In this document: piece by piece, positions 1 to 10,656 of the stretch | How the letters are laid out: each line of letters opens with the position of its first letter | Position numbering within the stretch: the stretch's first letter is position 1 | Source: Telmatactis stephensoni | Lineage: Eukaryota; Cnidaria; Anthozoa; Actiniaria; Isophelliidae | Direction of reading: 5' to 3' | Length of the DNA stretch: 64,000 nt | Assembly (NCBI GenBank): GCA_029948255.1 | Contig: JALIZF010001714.1 | Coordinates: forward strand, 163,501-227,500 | Notes under the pieces: generated by a model | The model's database searches: none | Told to the model about the DNA's origin: nothing | What the model saw: only the letters and a program-made list of their open reading frames with translations | Program-made: the position numbers and the translations under genes

Positions 1-856
1 GATAGGTATTCTGCTGTAGGGATATGAACGGCCACTGCATTAGCATCGCGGAATGGCAGACAAAAAAATTCATTTGTTAGCCCGTTTCTTTGTAACCGAT
101 GCATGTTTAGGGCTTGAAAACGTACAAATCGATGTGTGCAATTGTGAAGGACATGTGGACATGTGGTCTTTAAAGTTGGCGCAGTTCTTGACTTTGATAC
201 TGAACCTCCCTCATTTTCCAAATTACCAGTAATTTTGGTCAAAGACTTGACCAGCAGCAAGTAGAGGTAGGCGAGGGTAGCTATGGAAAGTGTCAATTCA
301 TGATGTACTGTGGTAATATTCCTATGGTGTTGAAAACCTTCAGGCCACACGTTGCAGCAGCTGATGTCAAGTCTGAAGCAATGACCCTCCTGTGTATTCA
401 GACGCCCAACCATCATCCTTGTTTGCCTTTGCTATTAGGAGTCCATGTTGCCGAGAAGCTGCCGAATCACACAATAGGAAGTGCTATTAGCATCTCACTT
501 TTAACAACCAAGAACAAATGATACATGGTTCAAACGTAGGTGTAATGTTTGAGAGGTTTAAGTAGGGTCAACACAACACTGAAACTCGCTAATTACACAC
601 TTTATCTCAAAATACAAACCATAGTACATTTCAATAACTATCACTTTTTATTTCAGGAGAACATTTAAGCATAAGATCAATTTAATTGTAAGTCTAAGAA
701 TAAAATAGATGCGAAATATAGTCGGAAAAATAAAATAAAATGTCTTCCAATGCAAAGGATGGGATGCCTGTGAAAGCATTTGGCAATTCTCCTTTTGATT
801 TCGAGAGAGAAGGTAAAAATTACCCCATTAAAAATGCTTGTGCCAGGATATAAATA
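1..856. other. No gene recognised
   Basis: This stretch has only short, compositionally ordinary open frames. The longest is about 73 codons near 300-521 and matches no family I know. I see no repeat structure or RNA gene. Confidence 0.4.
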
Positions 857-1038
857 GCCCACTTTCAATATATGGTTGAGATGCCACACACAAAAGAATC
901 AGTTTGAGGCTCTGGGGAATAATGCTAAGTGGTGCGTGACTGAACAATTGTTGTGTTATGCACTACTAAGCATTATTCTCCAGAGCCTCATATTGATTCC
1001 TTTGTGTGCAGTAACTCAAACATATATTGAAAGTGGAC
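857..1038. mobile_element. TA-flanked MITE (182 bp)
   Basis: The two ends are inverted copies: the left begins GCCCACTTTCAATATAT and the right end, reverse-complemented, begins GTCCACTTTCAATATAT. The inverted similarity continues inward through GAGGCTCTGG and AATAATGCTA, so the element is nearly a full foldback. TA dinucleotides flank both ends (855-856 and 1039-1040), as expected for Tc1/mariner-type insertion. It has no coding capacity. A related end lies near 63686-63702. Confidence 0.75.
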
Positions 1039-1040
1039 TA

Positions 1041-1593
1041 TTGTTTACACAGTCAAAGTCATCAAACGGTAAAGCAAGGACTGATTTGAAAGCCACTAAT
1101 ACAATTTCAGCTGTTTAAAACTTCTAAGGAAGATGTATGAGAATTGTTTAAGTTGTAAATATTTTCTACCTTGCTTACGAAATTATTTACCCGAGAACCT
1201 GGAAAATACAGCTTATCTTTGTTGATGACATTCAAAGATTTCTGGGTATCTGGAAACTCAAAATATGTAACGTGACACGGATTAAGATGATTAGTCATAT
1301 TGTTGATAACCATACAACCCATTGCTATTGTTTGTTAAAGCAAAAGAATCCTATGCAAATGCATTTGAGTTGTTTTCAAAACCCTTGAAACAAAGTGTAA
1401 CACCTAAATTGTTAGGTGTAAAAGGTGTAACACACCAAAAGAGCAAAAAGAACAAAAGAAAATCAAGAGTAAATATGCTTGAGTGTATTTCACAAGATTT
1501 CGAAAACCCCTCTACTTCTTGCACGTTACTGTATACACTATAAAACAAGAAACGTTCCTCTATGGGTCATTGTTAATAAACATAAAACATTAC
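1041..1593. other. No gene recognised
   Basis: AT-rich sequence with a short local duplication (GTGTAACACCTAAATTG followed by AGGTGTAAAAGGTGTAACAC near 1398-1432). No coding or RNA feature is supported. Confidence 0.4.
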
Positions 1594-1990
1594 TTAAGTT
1601 CTTTTAAGATAGTTGCAAAACGGATTACACTTACACAGTTCCTTTATAAAAGTGTTAATTGCCTTTGTGGACAAATTGCCAGTAGTGAACATAAATTCAG
1701 CATCATGCAGTACCTCAGAAGAGGCAATTTCAGGGTCATACAAACTTAAGCCAACACCTTGAACATCAACCACCATAACCTGCTGATTGGAATCTTCATA
1801 TGAAAAGTGTACGAGACATTTCACCTTCTACAAACCTTTTCCACTGAATCTCGCCATAAAGAGCATTTCTCATAAAGATAGTTTTATAGCGCATCACCTT
1901 ACCGAATTCCTTATTCATCCCCTTCATGGTTACTTTGTTTTCCAATCTGTCAGCAAAGTTTCGAGGCAATACACCAAAAACGAAATTATC
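1594..1990 (-). pseudogene. alpha-kinase domain remnant
   Basis: On the minus strand, positions 1824 to 1594 read as the C-terminal half of an atypical alpha-kinase (eEF2K/vWKA type). The motif VDVQGVG is followed by the DPEI segment, then TTGNLS, and ends in CNPFCNYL, which matches the zinc-binding HxCN..C end of the family except that the expected histidine is replaced. Just upstream (about 1990-1825) a second frame reads a plausible N-lobe ending FVEGE. The two frames meet near 1820-1830 through a frameshift, so the copy is broken. Alpha-kinases are often multicopy in invertebrate genomes, so this may be a dispersed fragment and not a host gene. The family call rests on motif order only. 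Confidence 0.6.
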
Positions 1991-2349
1991 TGCACACTCT
2001 GATTAGTTTCATTTATTCCTTCCAGAGCTGACTTGTTATATCATTTAATCACCCAATCACAATGTGTGAAATCCCTTGTAGTGGATTGAGCTTTGAATGC
2101 TTTCCTGAACCCTCCTTTGCCAAGTAGGACCGTAGAAATAACAAAATGTATTTACATGGCAATGGTAGACCAATTGACTTCAAGTTTAAAGTGTAAATGT
2201 ACTCTGCTCCACGGGGAGATAGACCCAGAGAAAAAAATCCTAGTTGGAAGCCACCATTTCAATCAGTAATGTGTCAAAATAGTGTTTGATGTTTATGGGC
2301 TTCACCGATATCACATTTCTAATAAAAAAATAATATTTATTTTAATGAG

Positions 2350-2590
2350 GGTATAGACATTATTACCGGTGACCCGGTAGTTTACATAATGGCCCTCGAT
2401 TAAGAATCCCAACTGGCAAGGAGGCAAACCAGTTGGCTATATTACAAGCATGGCCGAGAAACTTGAAATTTGAACTAATCAAAATCGGAACAAATTCAGT
2501 CTCATCTAGTGTCCAGAGCGGGAATCGACCTGGGACCACCAGATTGCGAGACCAATGCTCTGACCACTCGGCCGTGCTGCCTCCCCTTCT
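2350..2590 (-). repeat. tRNA-derived SINE
   Basis: Read on the minus strand from about 2585, the sequence has a tRNA-like head with an A box (GGCCGAGTGGTC) and a B box (GGTCGATTCCC) at the spacing of a RNA polymerase III promoter. A tRNA-unrelated body follows, containing a small hairpin (AACTGG..CCAGTT around 2410-2440). The head resembles a class II (Ser/Leu-like) tRNA but is not a functional tRNA, because it runs into the body with no 3' acceptor end. It ends in AT-rich sequence near 2350. I did not find a clear target duplication. Confidence 0.7.
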
Positions 2591-2599
2591 AATACTATT

Positions 2600-3829
2600 A
2601 ATCAAGTCAATTTTCGATGTTGTCAATGCTTTATCGTCCGCCAGTCATTAGAGTTAGCCAGCAGATAATATTTATTGAGTTTCTGCATTGTTTTCAAACG
2701 TTTGATGACAAGAATTTCGTTTTTGGTGTATTCTATAGCTATAGTTGCATGAAGACATCAAATAAGCCACTGGCTTTGGCCTTTCATTTGTTTTAGAACT
2801 TAGAAAACAATCATGAATAAATTGAATTGAAATTGAAATTTTAAAATATCTTACAATGGCTATACCACTTTAATACCCCAAAGAATGTTTGAAATAGACT
2901 ACCATCAGTAAATTTAATACAATATCTGCTTGCTCTTACTGAATGTTGATCGGAAAATCACTCACATTGTACCTTTGACAACTGATATCGATCACTTTTA
3001 TGCATGATCAGCAAAATAACTAAGTATAATTATACATTTTTCTTAGACTAGTGAGGGCGCAATACGCAATTTTGTTTAATAAAGTTCTATTCTATACATA
3101 TTTGCATATACATTTTCATGATACTGCATCTGTTTATTTATACTCGTAAGAAAGGTTTCAGAATACATTTGGAAACGGAAAGGATGAGATAAATATATTT
3201 ATCCTAAAATAGAATGTAACTTCTGCTCTGCTTTAGTGCAAATAAATTTATCTAGCCAACTACCAGATGCTTCTAAAAGGTATCCAATCAATGACAATAT
3301 ATCACATCTTTATATCATTTCTTGTGTACATCAGTTCAGGAAAGTAGAGGTTTTAATTTTAAAACAATTAAAGAGCTACAGGGGCAGATTAATGAAACTA
3401 CTGCCTTATCGTGTTTGGGCTGTGTGAAATTGTAATTAGTCTGTCATCGCAGTATAATAATAGCCAGATGACAAACAGAACACACTCCGAACAATAACTC
3501 AATTAAATGGGTTTTTTTAGAGAATTAAAGTAATGAAAAAAAAATTAATTAAATGTAATAGACGAATAAAATAATTTTATCAAAAATATTTTGATAAAAA
3601 AAGAAAACATTTTCACAAGAAGATGATTTATTTTCCTTAGTTAATTTTTTTAATGAAAATGTCAATAGTGTCCAACTTTTTAGTCTGTTTGAACGAGAGA
3701 TCAGACGGATAAAAATGAGTTTGAGACGGGAGGCTCGTAAGATGAGTTCCCTGTCCTTAATGTGTTTTCCTGGCTTCGCTAACATGCATGAATTCACCAA
3801 ATAGTCATTTGTGAAACATTAATTTGTAG
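2600..3829. other. No gene recognised, AT-rich
   Basis: Intergenic AT-rich sequence with short open frames of no recognisable content. No inverted repeat or RNA promoter was noticed. Confidence 0.4.
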
Positions 3830-4225
3830 TCAATGAACGGTTAGCTTAAATTCCACCAAAAAAGCAGCATCAGACTGTGCATTCTTAGGACGTTTGTCTG
3901 GTGAAGTGGAGATGCAGGTTTCAAAGAGGAACTTTGCTTCTTTAAGTCTCATGGCCACTTTCAAGATATATTTAATAATCATCCCTAATGAGAAGATGTC
4001 ACTTGGCGGCAATGGGGCTGAACGGCATTCCAACACTTCAGGAGCAATCCATGAAAACAGTGTGGGATCTTTATGTTTCTTAGTCCGCAATTGTGCGTTT
4101 TTAATTTGGACACTTTTACCAAAGTCTATAATAACTGGGTTCCAATGCTATTGAGCTAAATGTAGAACAATATTGTTTTCCTTCAGGTCGTTGTGCAACC
4201 AGCCCCTGCTATGAATGTATCCAAC
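3830..4225 (-). pseudogene. protein kinase domain remnant
   Basis: On the minus strand the sequence gives, in order, YIHSRGWLHNDLKENN (catalytic loop; HND replaces the usual HRD), VIIDFGKS (DFG metal-binding motif), SWIAPEVLE (APE motif of the activation segment) and DIFSLGMII (subdomain IX). It ends in PDKRP (subdomain XI). This is the C-lobe of an eukaryotic protein kinase without its N-lobe. An in-frame TAG lies between the catalytic loop and DFG, near 4151-4153, so the copy cannot encode a full domain. No intron sits between these motifs, which fits a retrocopy or a dispersed fragment. The substrate class cannot be told from what remains. Confidence 0.65.
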
Positions 4226-4930
4226 AGGCTACACTATCATGCACTCAAGACATTCTTCGTGTTTCAGTTTTACACTCAAGATCATTCAGTTGCAGCACTC
4301 TCCCTATGAATAAATTGTTAATTGTTCTAATAAAATTTATTATTAATTCTAGCTCTTGGGTCCGAATCAACATTTTACAGACAACAAAAGACTATGCAGG
4401 ACATATTCTCTGGAAACTGAATCGTACAATTCATAGTGTGCGGAAAATGGCACAGATGAACCAGCCTTAAATGGTTGCAAATTCAATACAATTACACAAT
4501 TTTTCGACGAGGATGATTTTGTCAATCTGTTTGCCGAGCATAAAGAAGTGAAATTGAGATTGAATGCCACATTTTCTGGTTCGTGTCATATCATTGAAGA
4601 TCTAGATGATCGGTATGGCCAAGATGACCCTTTAGAGGCTCTGAAGGCAGCAAAAAAATGAGGACGAAAAGGAAGACCTCATCTTGCTCTGAAACCCAAA
4701 ACACGGAGTTATTGGAGAAGGAGAAGGCCACAGGACCAGAGAGTTTGAAGTGCAGTGGTGGACAAAACTGTACAAATCATCGTATGGGAAGTTGTCCTTA
4801 CGTTTTTTCGTAAACAAAATATATCTCTAGACAGGTTCCATAACTAGACGTGCTTAATGTTGTTTTTAGCAACAGCTAGTTGACGCATATGTATCAAGAG
4901 ATCATAATACTAAGAGAGTGAAACTCAGTA
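4226..4930. other. No gene recognised; short acidic open stretch
   Basis: The plus strand from about 4500 to 4660 reads an acidic open stretch (FDEDDFVNLFAEHKEVKL, then DLDDRYGQDDPLEALK). It could be an exon fragment of an unknown protein, but I cannot tie it to a family. The rest shows nothing. Confidence 0.3.
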
Positions 4931-5147
4931 TTGATGTCTGTGCGATGTTCATGGCAACTTAGGCTATTCTTAGTAACTTTGCCATCGCATACGCAAGGCT
5001 CTGAACAACAGAATTTGATTTTGGACATGTGCCCAGACGGGACCGTTTGCTTTTAGCAATCATATTTTGTTGTTTGAGAGCCTTGTGCGCAATATGGTGT
5101 TGTTACTAAAACAGCTTTAGTCGCCACAAACATCGCACAGGCATCAA
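4931..5147. mobile_element. TA-flanked MITE (217 bp)
   Basis: The termini are inverted: TTGATGTCTGTGCGATGTT at the left and the complement of AACATCGCACAGGCATCAA at the right. Further inverted matches run inward. TA flanks both ends (4929-4930 and 5148-5149). The right flank runs into an (AAT)n microsatellite. There is no coding capacity; it is a Tc1/mariner-type MITE by target site and structure. Confidence 0.75.
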
Positions 5148-5329
5148 TAATAATAATAATAATAACAATACATTATTTGATTAGGGTAACTAGAATAACA
5201 TTTAAGTAATTTTCATCCAGGCCCTAAAAAACATGCATAATAGATAATAACAATAACAATTCATTGTAAATAACATATAAAATAAGATGATTGAAATATT
5301 TTTAAATGTCATTCAATGTTGCTCTTTAA

Positions 5330-5745
5330 TTCCTTAAAACTTTGCGTTTAGTACCTTCTTTTCAATGAAGCCATACTGCTTGCATTTCTGAATTCGTTTG
5401 GTAGACTGTTCCATTCTTTGGCGCCAATGAAAGCAAAAGTTCTCATACCAGTATTAGTGGTAACCATTGGAACCTTTAATATTTTTTTGTCAGCACCTCA
5501 AGTATTTAACTTGTGTACTGAATTAAATGGTTTTATTAAATTTGTGATGTAAGATGGTGTTAAATTATTCAGTGCTTTGTAAACAGTTATTATATGAAGG
5601 AACTTTATTATTTCGTGGAATGGAAGCCAGCCCAGTTGAAGAAACAGCGTCAGTGAAGGTGTTTTGTAACCTTTGTTCAGTATGAGCATTGCTGTCTTCT
5701 TTTGGACCTCGTGGTTAGGACGCTTTCAGTATATTTGTAATCGGC
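5330..5745 (-). mobile_element. CR1-like LINE, 3' end of reverse transcriptase ORF
   Basis: Minus-strand frames give the C-terminal region of a CR1/L2-type non-LTR reverse transcriptase: QKKTAMLILNKGYKTPS, then LQLGWLPFHEIIKF and ITVYKALNNLTPSYI, and after a frame change GAKEWNSLPNEFRNASSMA. These are the conserved post-RT segments of the family (LGW.....R, ALN..AP.Y, WN.LP...R). Everything upstream is missing, the usual 5' truncation of LINEs. It abuts the BEL-like sequence that follows. Confidence 0.7.
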
Positions 5746-5749
5746 AGTC

Positions 5750-6065
5750 ATCAGTTCGTTATATTAAGCCTGTAATTTCGTAATTCAGAGTACAACAGAG
5801 GAAAGAGGTACAATTTTCCTGTTATTATAATTTTATATTTGTATTAGTCTCGATTAAGTTCAATCCTTGATATGTAACTACAATTGTAGCGTCTTGTACT
5901 TGTACGAGTTATTTGTACTGCGTATATTGTATGATTTTACCATTGAAAGTTATTGTAATTATTTAGAATCAAGTAATATTTAGGCTTGCTCTCCTTTTGT
6001 GTGATTTCAGTTTTTATGTGGCTCAATAAACTTATCGTAACGACAGTAAACGAGATCCTCAATCA
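5750..6065 (+). mobile_element. Possible LTR of the BEL/Pao element
   Basis: This non-coding stretch lies just upstream of a BEL-type gag start and holds an AATAAA signal near 6026-6031, as expected in an LTR. I cannot define its ends because no second LTR copy was found in the window and the TG..CA termini are ambiguous. Confidence 0.3.
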
Positions 6066-6181
6066 TTGACCTTCCCGTAATGCGGCGAAATGGGGGCAGC
6101 AATGCAACATTATCATCAGAATCACGTCTCCAGCAGCAACACTACAAACTCTGAACACATACACTACATCGAACCAACCTC

Positions 6182-6430
6182 ATGTCAGAACGAGCAAGAC
6201 TGATGACTGCAAAGAGTCTGCAATTTAAGAAAGAACTCCTAGACCGCGATTATAGTACAGCATTGAGAGAATGGAGAAAGCAAATTAATAAAATCAGGGA
6301 CATTATCACTGACTGCGATGAGATTAGGGACCTTCAGCAACCACGACGACGACGACGCCAGGGAAAACAGGACGCCAAAACGTATTCAAGCGCAATATTT
6401 ACTGCAATTTTTTTCGCTCATTTAATTTGA
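6182..6430 (+). pseudogene. BEL/Pao gag N-terminal fragment
   Basis: The frame starts MSERARLMTAKSLQFKKEL, and a stretch with EWRKQINKIRDIITD follows; this is the typical start of BEL/Pao gag polyproteins in invertebrates (a helical N-terminal segment after MSER). The gag match ends in an arginine run near residue 57, after which the sequence is unrelated to gag. A zinc-knuckle fragment and pol remnants of the same superfamily resume at 7441, so this is the left part of one broken element, separated by about 1 kb of LINE ORF1 and unknown sequence. Confidence 0.6.
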
Positions 6431-6682
6431 ATTGCCATTCAGACCAGAGTTTTGAAATGAAAGAAAATGAAAGAGAGAGTTTCTGGGCGAACGGAAAATA
6501 AACTGGTTTGCGTCCTCAAGTCCCCATTCTCTACAAAGCGTGAAATCTGGACTTTTCATGTTGTAGTTTTGCAGAATACGGTTAATTTCCTCACAGCCCT
6601 GCTCATTTGCAAGTGTGTTTATTGTATTCTGTAATTAAGGCCATTGTCTTATGCCATCGTCTATTGAAACAATTCGTCACGG

Positions 6683-7438
6683 ATGTTCATATTAATAAAA
6701 TCAGGTCTCTTTGATGATATTTATTCAAAAATAGAAACCATTGCTCAAGATAAATTTGCATGTCTTCTTTCCAATCCAAGTTCAATCCCCCTTGGGATCT
6801 CAGAGTCCTTTGAAAAGGTGTCAAGTGAAAATAAACGTTTGAAAGATCAGCTTTGTGAAATGAATTCTGAAATCAAAAGACTCAAAGAAGAAAATTCCAG
6901 CTTAATAACTGCACTGAAATTGTTCAATGCTAGCTCGTCCACGCAAAAAATCGTAATAGATGACAACAGTCAGCCTACCCAACCAAGGCTCTTATTTTCG
7001 TTTCCTGCTGAAGACATCAATGAAAACTCTACTAATATTCAACTTGATTGCGCTTCAATGTCTACAAATCAATCTCCAATTTCCCAGCTTGAGGAGTACA
7101 GAAAACAACAGAGCGCTAAATTCCAACAGCACAAAGAGGGAGAGATTTTAGTTCCTCCAAATATCACTTCAACCTCTCCAGACCCTGATGAAAATCTCAA
7201 TAATCGAGAAGTTATATCCAAAAACCAAAAGAGGAAAAAGAAAAAGAGTAAGAACAAGAAAACCTCTGATATCATTTCTGAATCTCAATCTAATCCATTT
7301 GTGCCACTAGATGACAGTTCAATTATTGCTGGTGATTCTATGATAAGATTAGTTCAGAGCTGGAATCTATCTACTGAATACCATCATGTTGATGTGAAAT
7401 CTTTTTCTGGAGCGCGTATCGAAGATATGGAGGACTAA
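6683..7438 (+). pseudogene. LINE ORF1 fragment: coiled coil plus start of SGNH esterase domain
   Basis: The 251-residue frame has a leucine/glutamate-rich coiled coil at residues 45-90, a low-complexity middle, a lysine-rich patch (about residues 185-200) and then SSIIAGDSMIRLVQSW near residues 212-227. GDSM is the nucleophile block of SGNH/GDSL hydrolases, which are found in ORF1 of CR1-type non-LTR retrotransposons. The domain stops after only about 40 residues at 7438, exactly where BEL gag zinc-knuckle coding begins, so the fragment is truncated by a junction. The first residues are probably not a native start. The minus-strand ORF1 at 33569-34897 has the same domain complete. Confidence 0.6.
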
Positions 7439-7440
7439 GA

Positions 7441-8970
7441 ACAAGGAGTGCAGATGTAAGCAAACGTGTCAAGTGTGTCAGGGGCCCCACCAAACACCCT
7501 TACATGACAATGCCTATGTGCCACGCTAAGGTTTCTATGGTGGAACAGCGGCGATACAGAGAAAGATATAGTAGAATACTGTATGACTGTCCACTTGTTC
7601 GGGGCAGGGTCATTCCCAAGATTTGCTAACTTTGCGCTCAAACGCACAGCTGATGATAACGAGACGAGATTTGGGAGCAAAGCAGCAGACTTTGTAAAGA
7701 ACGACTTCTACATTGATGATGGTTTGCGGTCAGTGGCTTCCACACAAAAAGCTATAAAGGAGGGTTCAAGCTGCACAAGTTCCTAAGCAAAAACAAGGAG
7801 GTAATATCAAGTCTTCCTGTCAATAAATGCGCCAAGGGAGTACAAGAGATCGATCTCACCAGGGATACCTTACCTGCTGATAGAGCTCTAGGTGTGCAGT
7901 GGCTTGTGGAATCAGATCAATTCCAGTTCCGAACGGACAAGCCATTAATGCGTAGATCCATCCTATCCATCATTAGTTCAATCTTCGACCCACTCAGGTT
8001 AGTTTCCCCCTTTATGCTCAAGGGAAAGCAGATCTTGCAGCAGCTTTGTAAAGATGGAGTTCAATGGGACGAAAGATTGCCTGACCCTATGTATGTTGAT
8101 TGGCACAAGTGGAGCGAAGATTTAACACGCCTGTCGGAGCTCAAAATTCCGCGTTGTTATAAACCCACCAACTTCTCCGATGTGAGCCTGTCTGGTTATG
8201 GACAGTGCTCGTATTTGCGTATGATGGACTCCGACAACAAGATACAGTGCTGTCTCTTTATGGCAAAATCATGCGTCACCCCACTAAAACTGATAACCAT
8301 ACCACGTCTGGAGCTTGCTGCTGCGGTGGTGTCCGTACGTGTAAGTGCATTCCTAAAGAAGTAATAGGAATATAACAGCATCGAGGAATTCTTCTACACC
8401 GACAGCAAGGTGGTCCTGGGATATATATCGAACAACACAAGATGTTTCCACACCTATGTGGCCAATAGAGTTCAGCAAATCCGCAATTTGAGTTCACCTG
8501 CACAGTGGAGGTACATTGCCACAACAGACAATCCTGCCGACGACGCTTCACATGGTCTTAGCGCAGCAGAGCTGATCAACAACGAGATGGTGGAACAGAC
8601 CAGCCTTTCTCTGGAATGAAGTGGAAGATTGGAACCAGCTAGTAGTCAACCCTGAGATATCGACTGATGTCCATGAGGTTAAAAGGGTGTCAACATTCAG
8701 AATACAAGCAGAAGAACAACTCAATCTTGAAAGCCATGTTGAGCAATTTTCAGATTGGCACAAGGCAAAAAAGATGAGTAGCGACATGTATTAATCTGCA
8801 GAAGAAGTTCAAGAGGGCTAGAGGCAATAGTACGTCATCACCCCCACTGCCTAACAGTATCGACGTCACAACACTTCACGAAGTCAAAATGGAAATTATA
8901 AAGGACGTCCAACAAAGGTACTTTCGTTTCTTGAATCCGGAAGGGATCCTATACGTTGGTGGGTAAATTA
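7441..8970 (+). pseudogene. BEL/Pao gag-pol remnant (zinc knuckle, RT, RNase H, start of integrase)
   Basis: Frames read in order: CKQTCQVCQGPHQTPLH (gag-type zinc knuckle, 7450-7500); FLWWNSGDTEKDIVEYCMTV and FYIDDGLRSV (end of the BEL reverse transcriptase, with the YIDD box) to about 7765; then, after a frame change, ALGVQWLVESD, IFDPLRLVSPF and PRLELAAAVVSV. The RNase H acidic blocks follow: FSD near 8174, LELAA near 8310, YTDSKVVLGY near 8397 and NPADDASHGL near 8530. The end of the frame resembles the pre-integrase region (FLNPEGILYVGG, to 8965). Stops at 8362-8367, a frameshift near 7760 and loss of most of the RT show it is dead. BEL/Pao elements are LTR retrotransposons. Confidence 0.85.
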
Positions 8971-10150
8971 CCAATGCTGCTCTTGAGTTCCAAGTACGTC
9001 ATCCAGCTATGTTTGGTGAAGTGGTAGGGATTTAAGGGTAATTTACAAAAACTGACCTCACATATAAGATATGCCATTAAATAGTCAACTTCAATGATAT
9101 TTTTGTCTTTTCTGATCTGTCAAGCATCCTTTAAAACAATTTCATTTTATCAGTAATGTATTCCACCTACCAATTGCAAATCCACGAAATGTTGTTGTGC
9201 ACAGCTGTTGATCTTGTCCTTCCGGTTTCATTTTGTCAACGCGTTCTTGAAGAACTTCTGTATAGTAATAGGTACTATTACTCTTTATTCTCCTTGTACA
9301 AGGAAACGAAGTCCTAACTGATTTTCCAATAGTACGATGGTTTGCGTCGGGCCAGATGGATCTCACCAGGCCAATGATTACTTGGCAGGGAACCCGACTA
9401 TCCTCATTCTTGCAGAAGTTTGTTTGAAGCCTGAAGCAAAAATAAACACAAAAGCCTTAATAAAACATATTTTGCAATCGGATAACAACTCAAGGTTCTA
9501 CCATAGAATAATATTTGCATCACTGCTCTTTCCAACATGAGCATTCATCATTGAGAGATGGTGATCATGAAAATGCAATGTGTGTGTGTATCTTTGAATA
9601 CATATATATATAGTGATTTTCCCTCGCCCGTGGAAAAATAGATCAAAATCTGTCATGAAAAACTGCTCTCCAAAGGAATTGATAAGGGTGCCTGACGTCA
9701 GGCAATTGATATTTGGGCATCCCGTTCGCCATTTTCATGCAGTCAAGTGATAATACTTTGCTAATTAATAATGATAATGATAATGATAACTGCAAAAAAA
9801 CTGTGATCTTAAACTCTGCAAGGATATGGAAAGTTCTTGAGATTTGAGGAGTCTTGTTGACACCAAATGTCAAGTGAAATTGCCACCTTAAAAGTGTGCG
9901 ACCTCGCAATAATAATAATAATTATTATAATAATTACAACTAATGCCTAGTTTTACAGAAAATAATAATGATAATAATAGTTAAAATAATAATATAATAA
10001 TAAGGCTATTTCAGGCACCTTTGACTCAGCATTTTGGGATGACAGACTTACATTTCAAGTTATGGGAGAGAGTTCTCAACCAGAGGATTCATGCAATTCT
10101 AATGCTTTACCATCTCCAGCACAAGTTTTTTTTCAAGGCCAGGAAGTCGC
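8971..10150. other. No gene recognised; AAT/GATAAT microsatellites
   Basis: Mostly AT-rich. It includes TA-rich sequence near 9600-9612, a GATAAT-type run at 9764-9790 and AAT-type runs at 9909-10005. Short open frames match nothing known. Confidence 0.45.
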
Positions 10151-10438
10151 ATGTGGCAGACAAGTTTGATACCTGCAGTGCCTTCAACATCGGGCTTTGG
10201 TAAAACCACTCATTCAACCTGGAAAGCCAAATCAGGATTTCAGCGAGTAGTATTTCTCGCTGAGTTTGATTCAGATTTGAAATTGCAAAAGACCCATATT
10301 GCATATTTGAGGTTGAATAAAGATTTATGCGATGTTAACCAAGCAGAAAAACTTGTGAAAGATTATCTCAACTTGGAAGAAGACGTCATAATTGTCGACA
10401 GGCATGGATTCGAGATTATGGACAACCAGTCTACATGA
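10151..10438 (+). CDS. Unrecognised exon-like open frame
   Basis: The segment from about 10235 (FQRVVFLAEFDSDLKLQ, then KTHIAYLRLNKDLCDVNQ and EEDVIIVDRHGFEIM) has the composition of real protein and no low complexity. I do not recognise the family. A canonical donor, GTAAGT, lies at 10440, directly after an in-frame TGA at 10436-10438, so this may be a decayed exon. About 100 bp downstream (10541) is the first of three copies of a shared motif (see the entry at 39093), which suggests that this is part of a repeat and not a host gene. Confidence 0.3.
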   Translation: MWQTSLIPAVPSTSGFGKTTHSTWKAKSGFQRVVFLAEFDSDLKLQKTHIAYLRLNKDLCDVNQAEKLVKDYLNLEEDVIIVDRHGFEIMDNQST

Positions 10439-10656
10439 CGTAAGTCTATTTTGTTGCTTAGATTTCATAAATGACAGCGTTCCTGTGGGGATAATAAATT
10501 ACCTTATTGACCTGATTAATATTCCTACGAGATCAACATTACTACCCGAACAGGTAGAGTATGAGCAGTAAGCTCGAGAAACAGATTCACTGGTGACGAC
10601 AAAGAAAATTCAGTAGTTTTGATCACATTTATGCATTCATTTTGTCTTCCTCAGTT

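Noticed and set aside
2511..2590. Functional tRNA gene on the minus strand
   Set aside because: A and B boxes are present, but the sequence continues into a SINE body and no acceptor stem closes.
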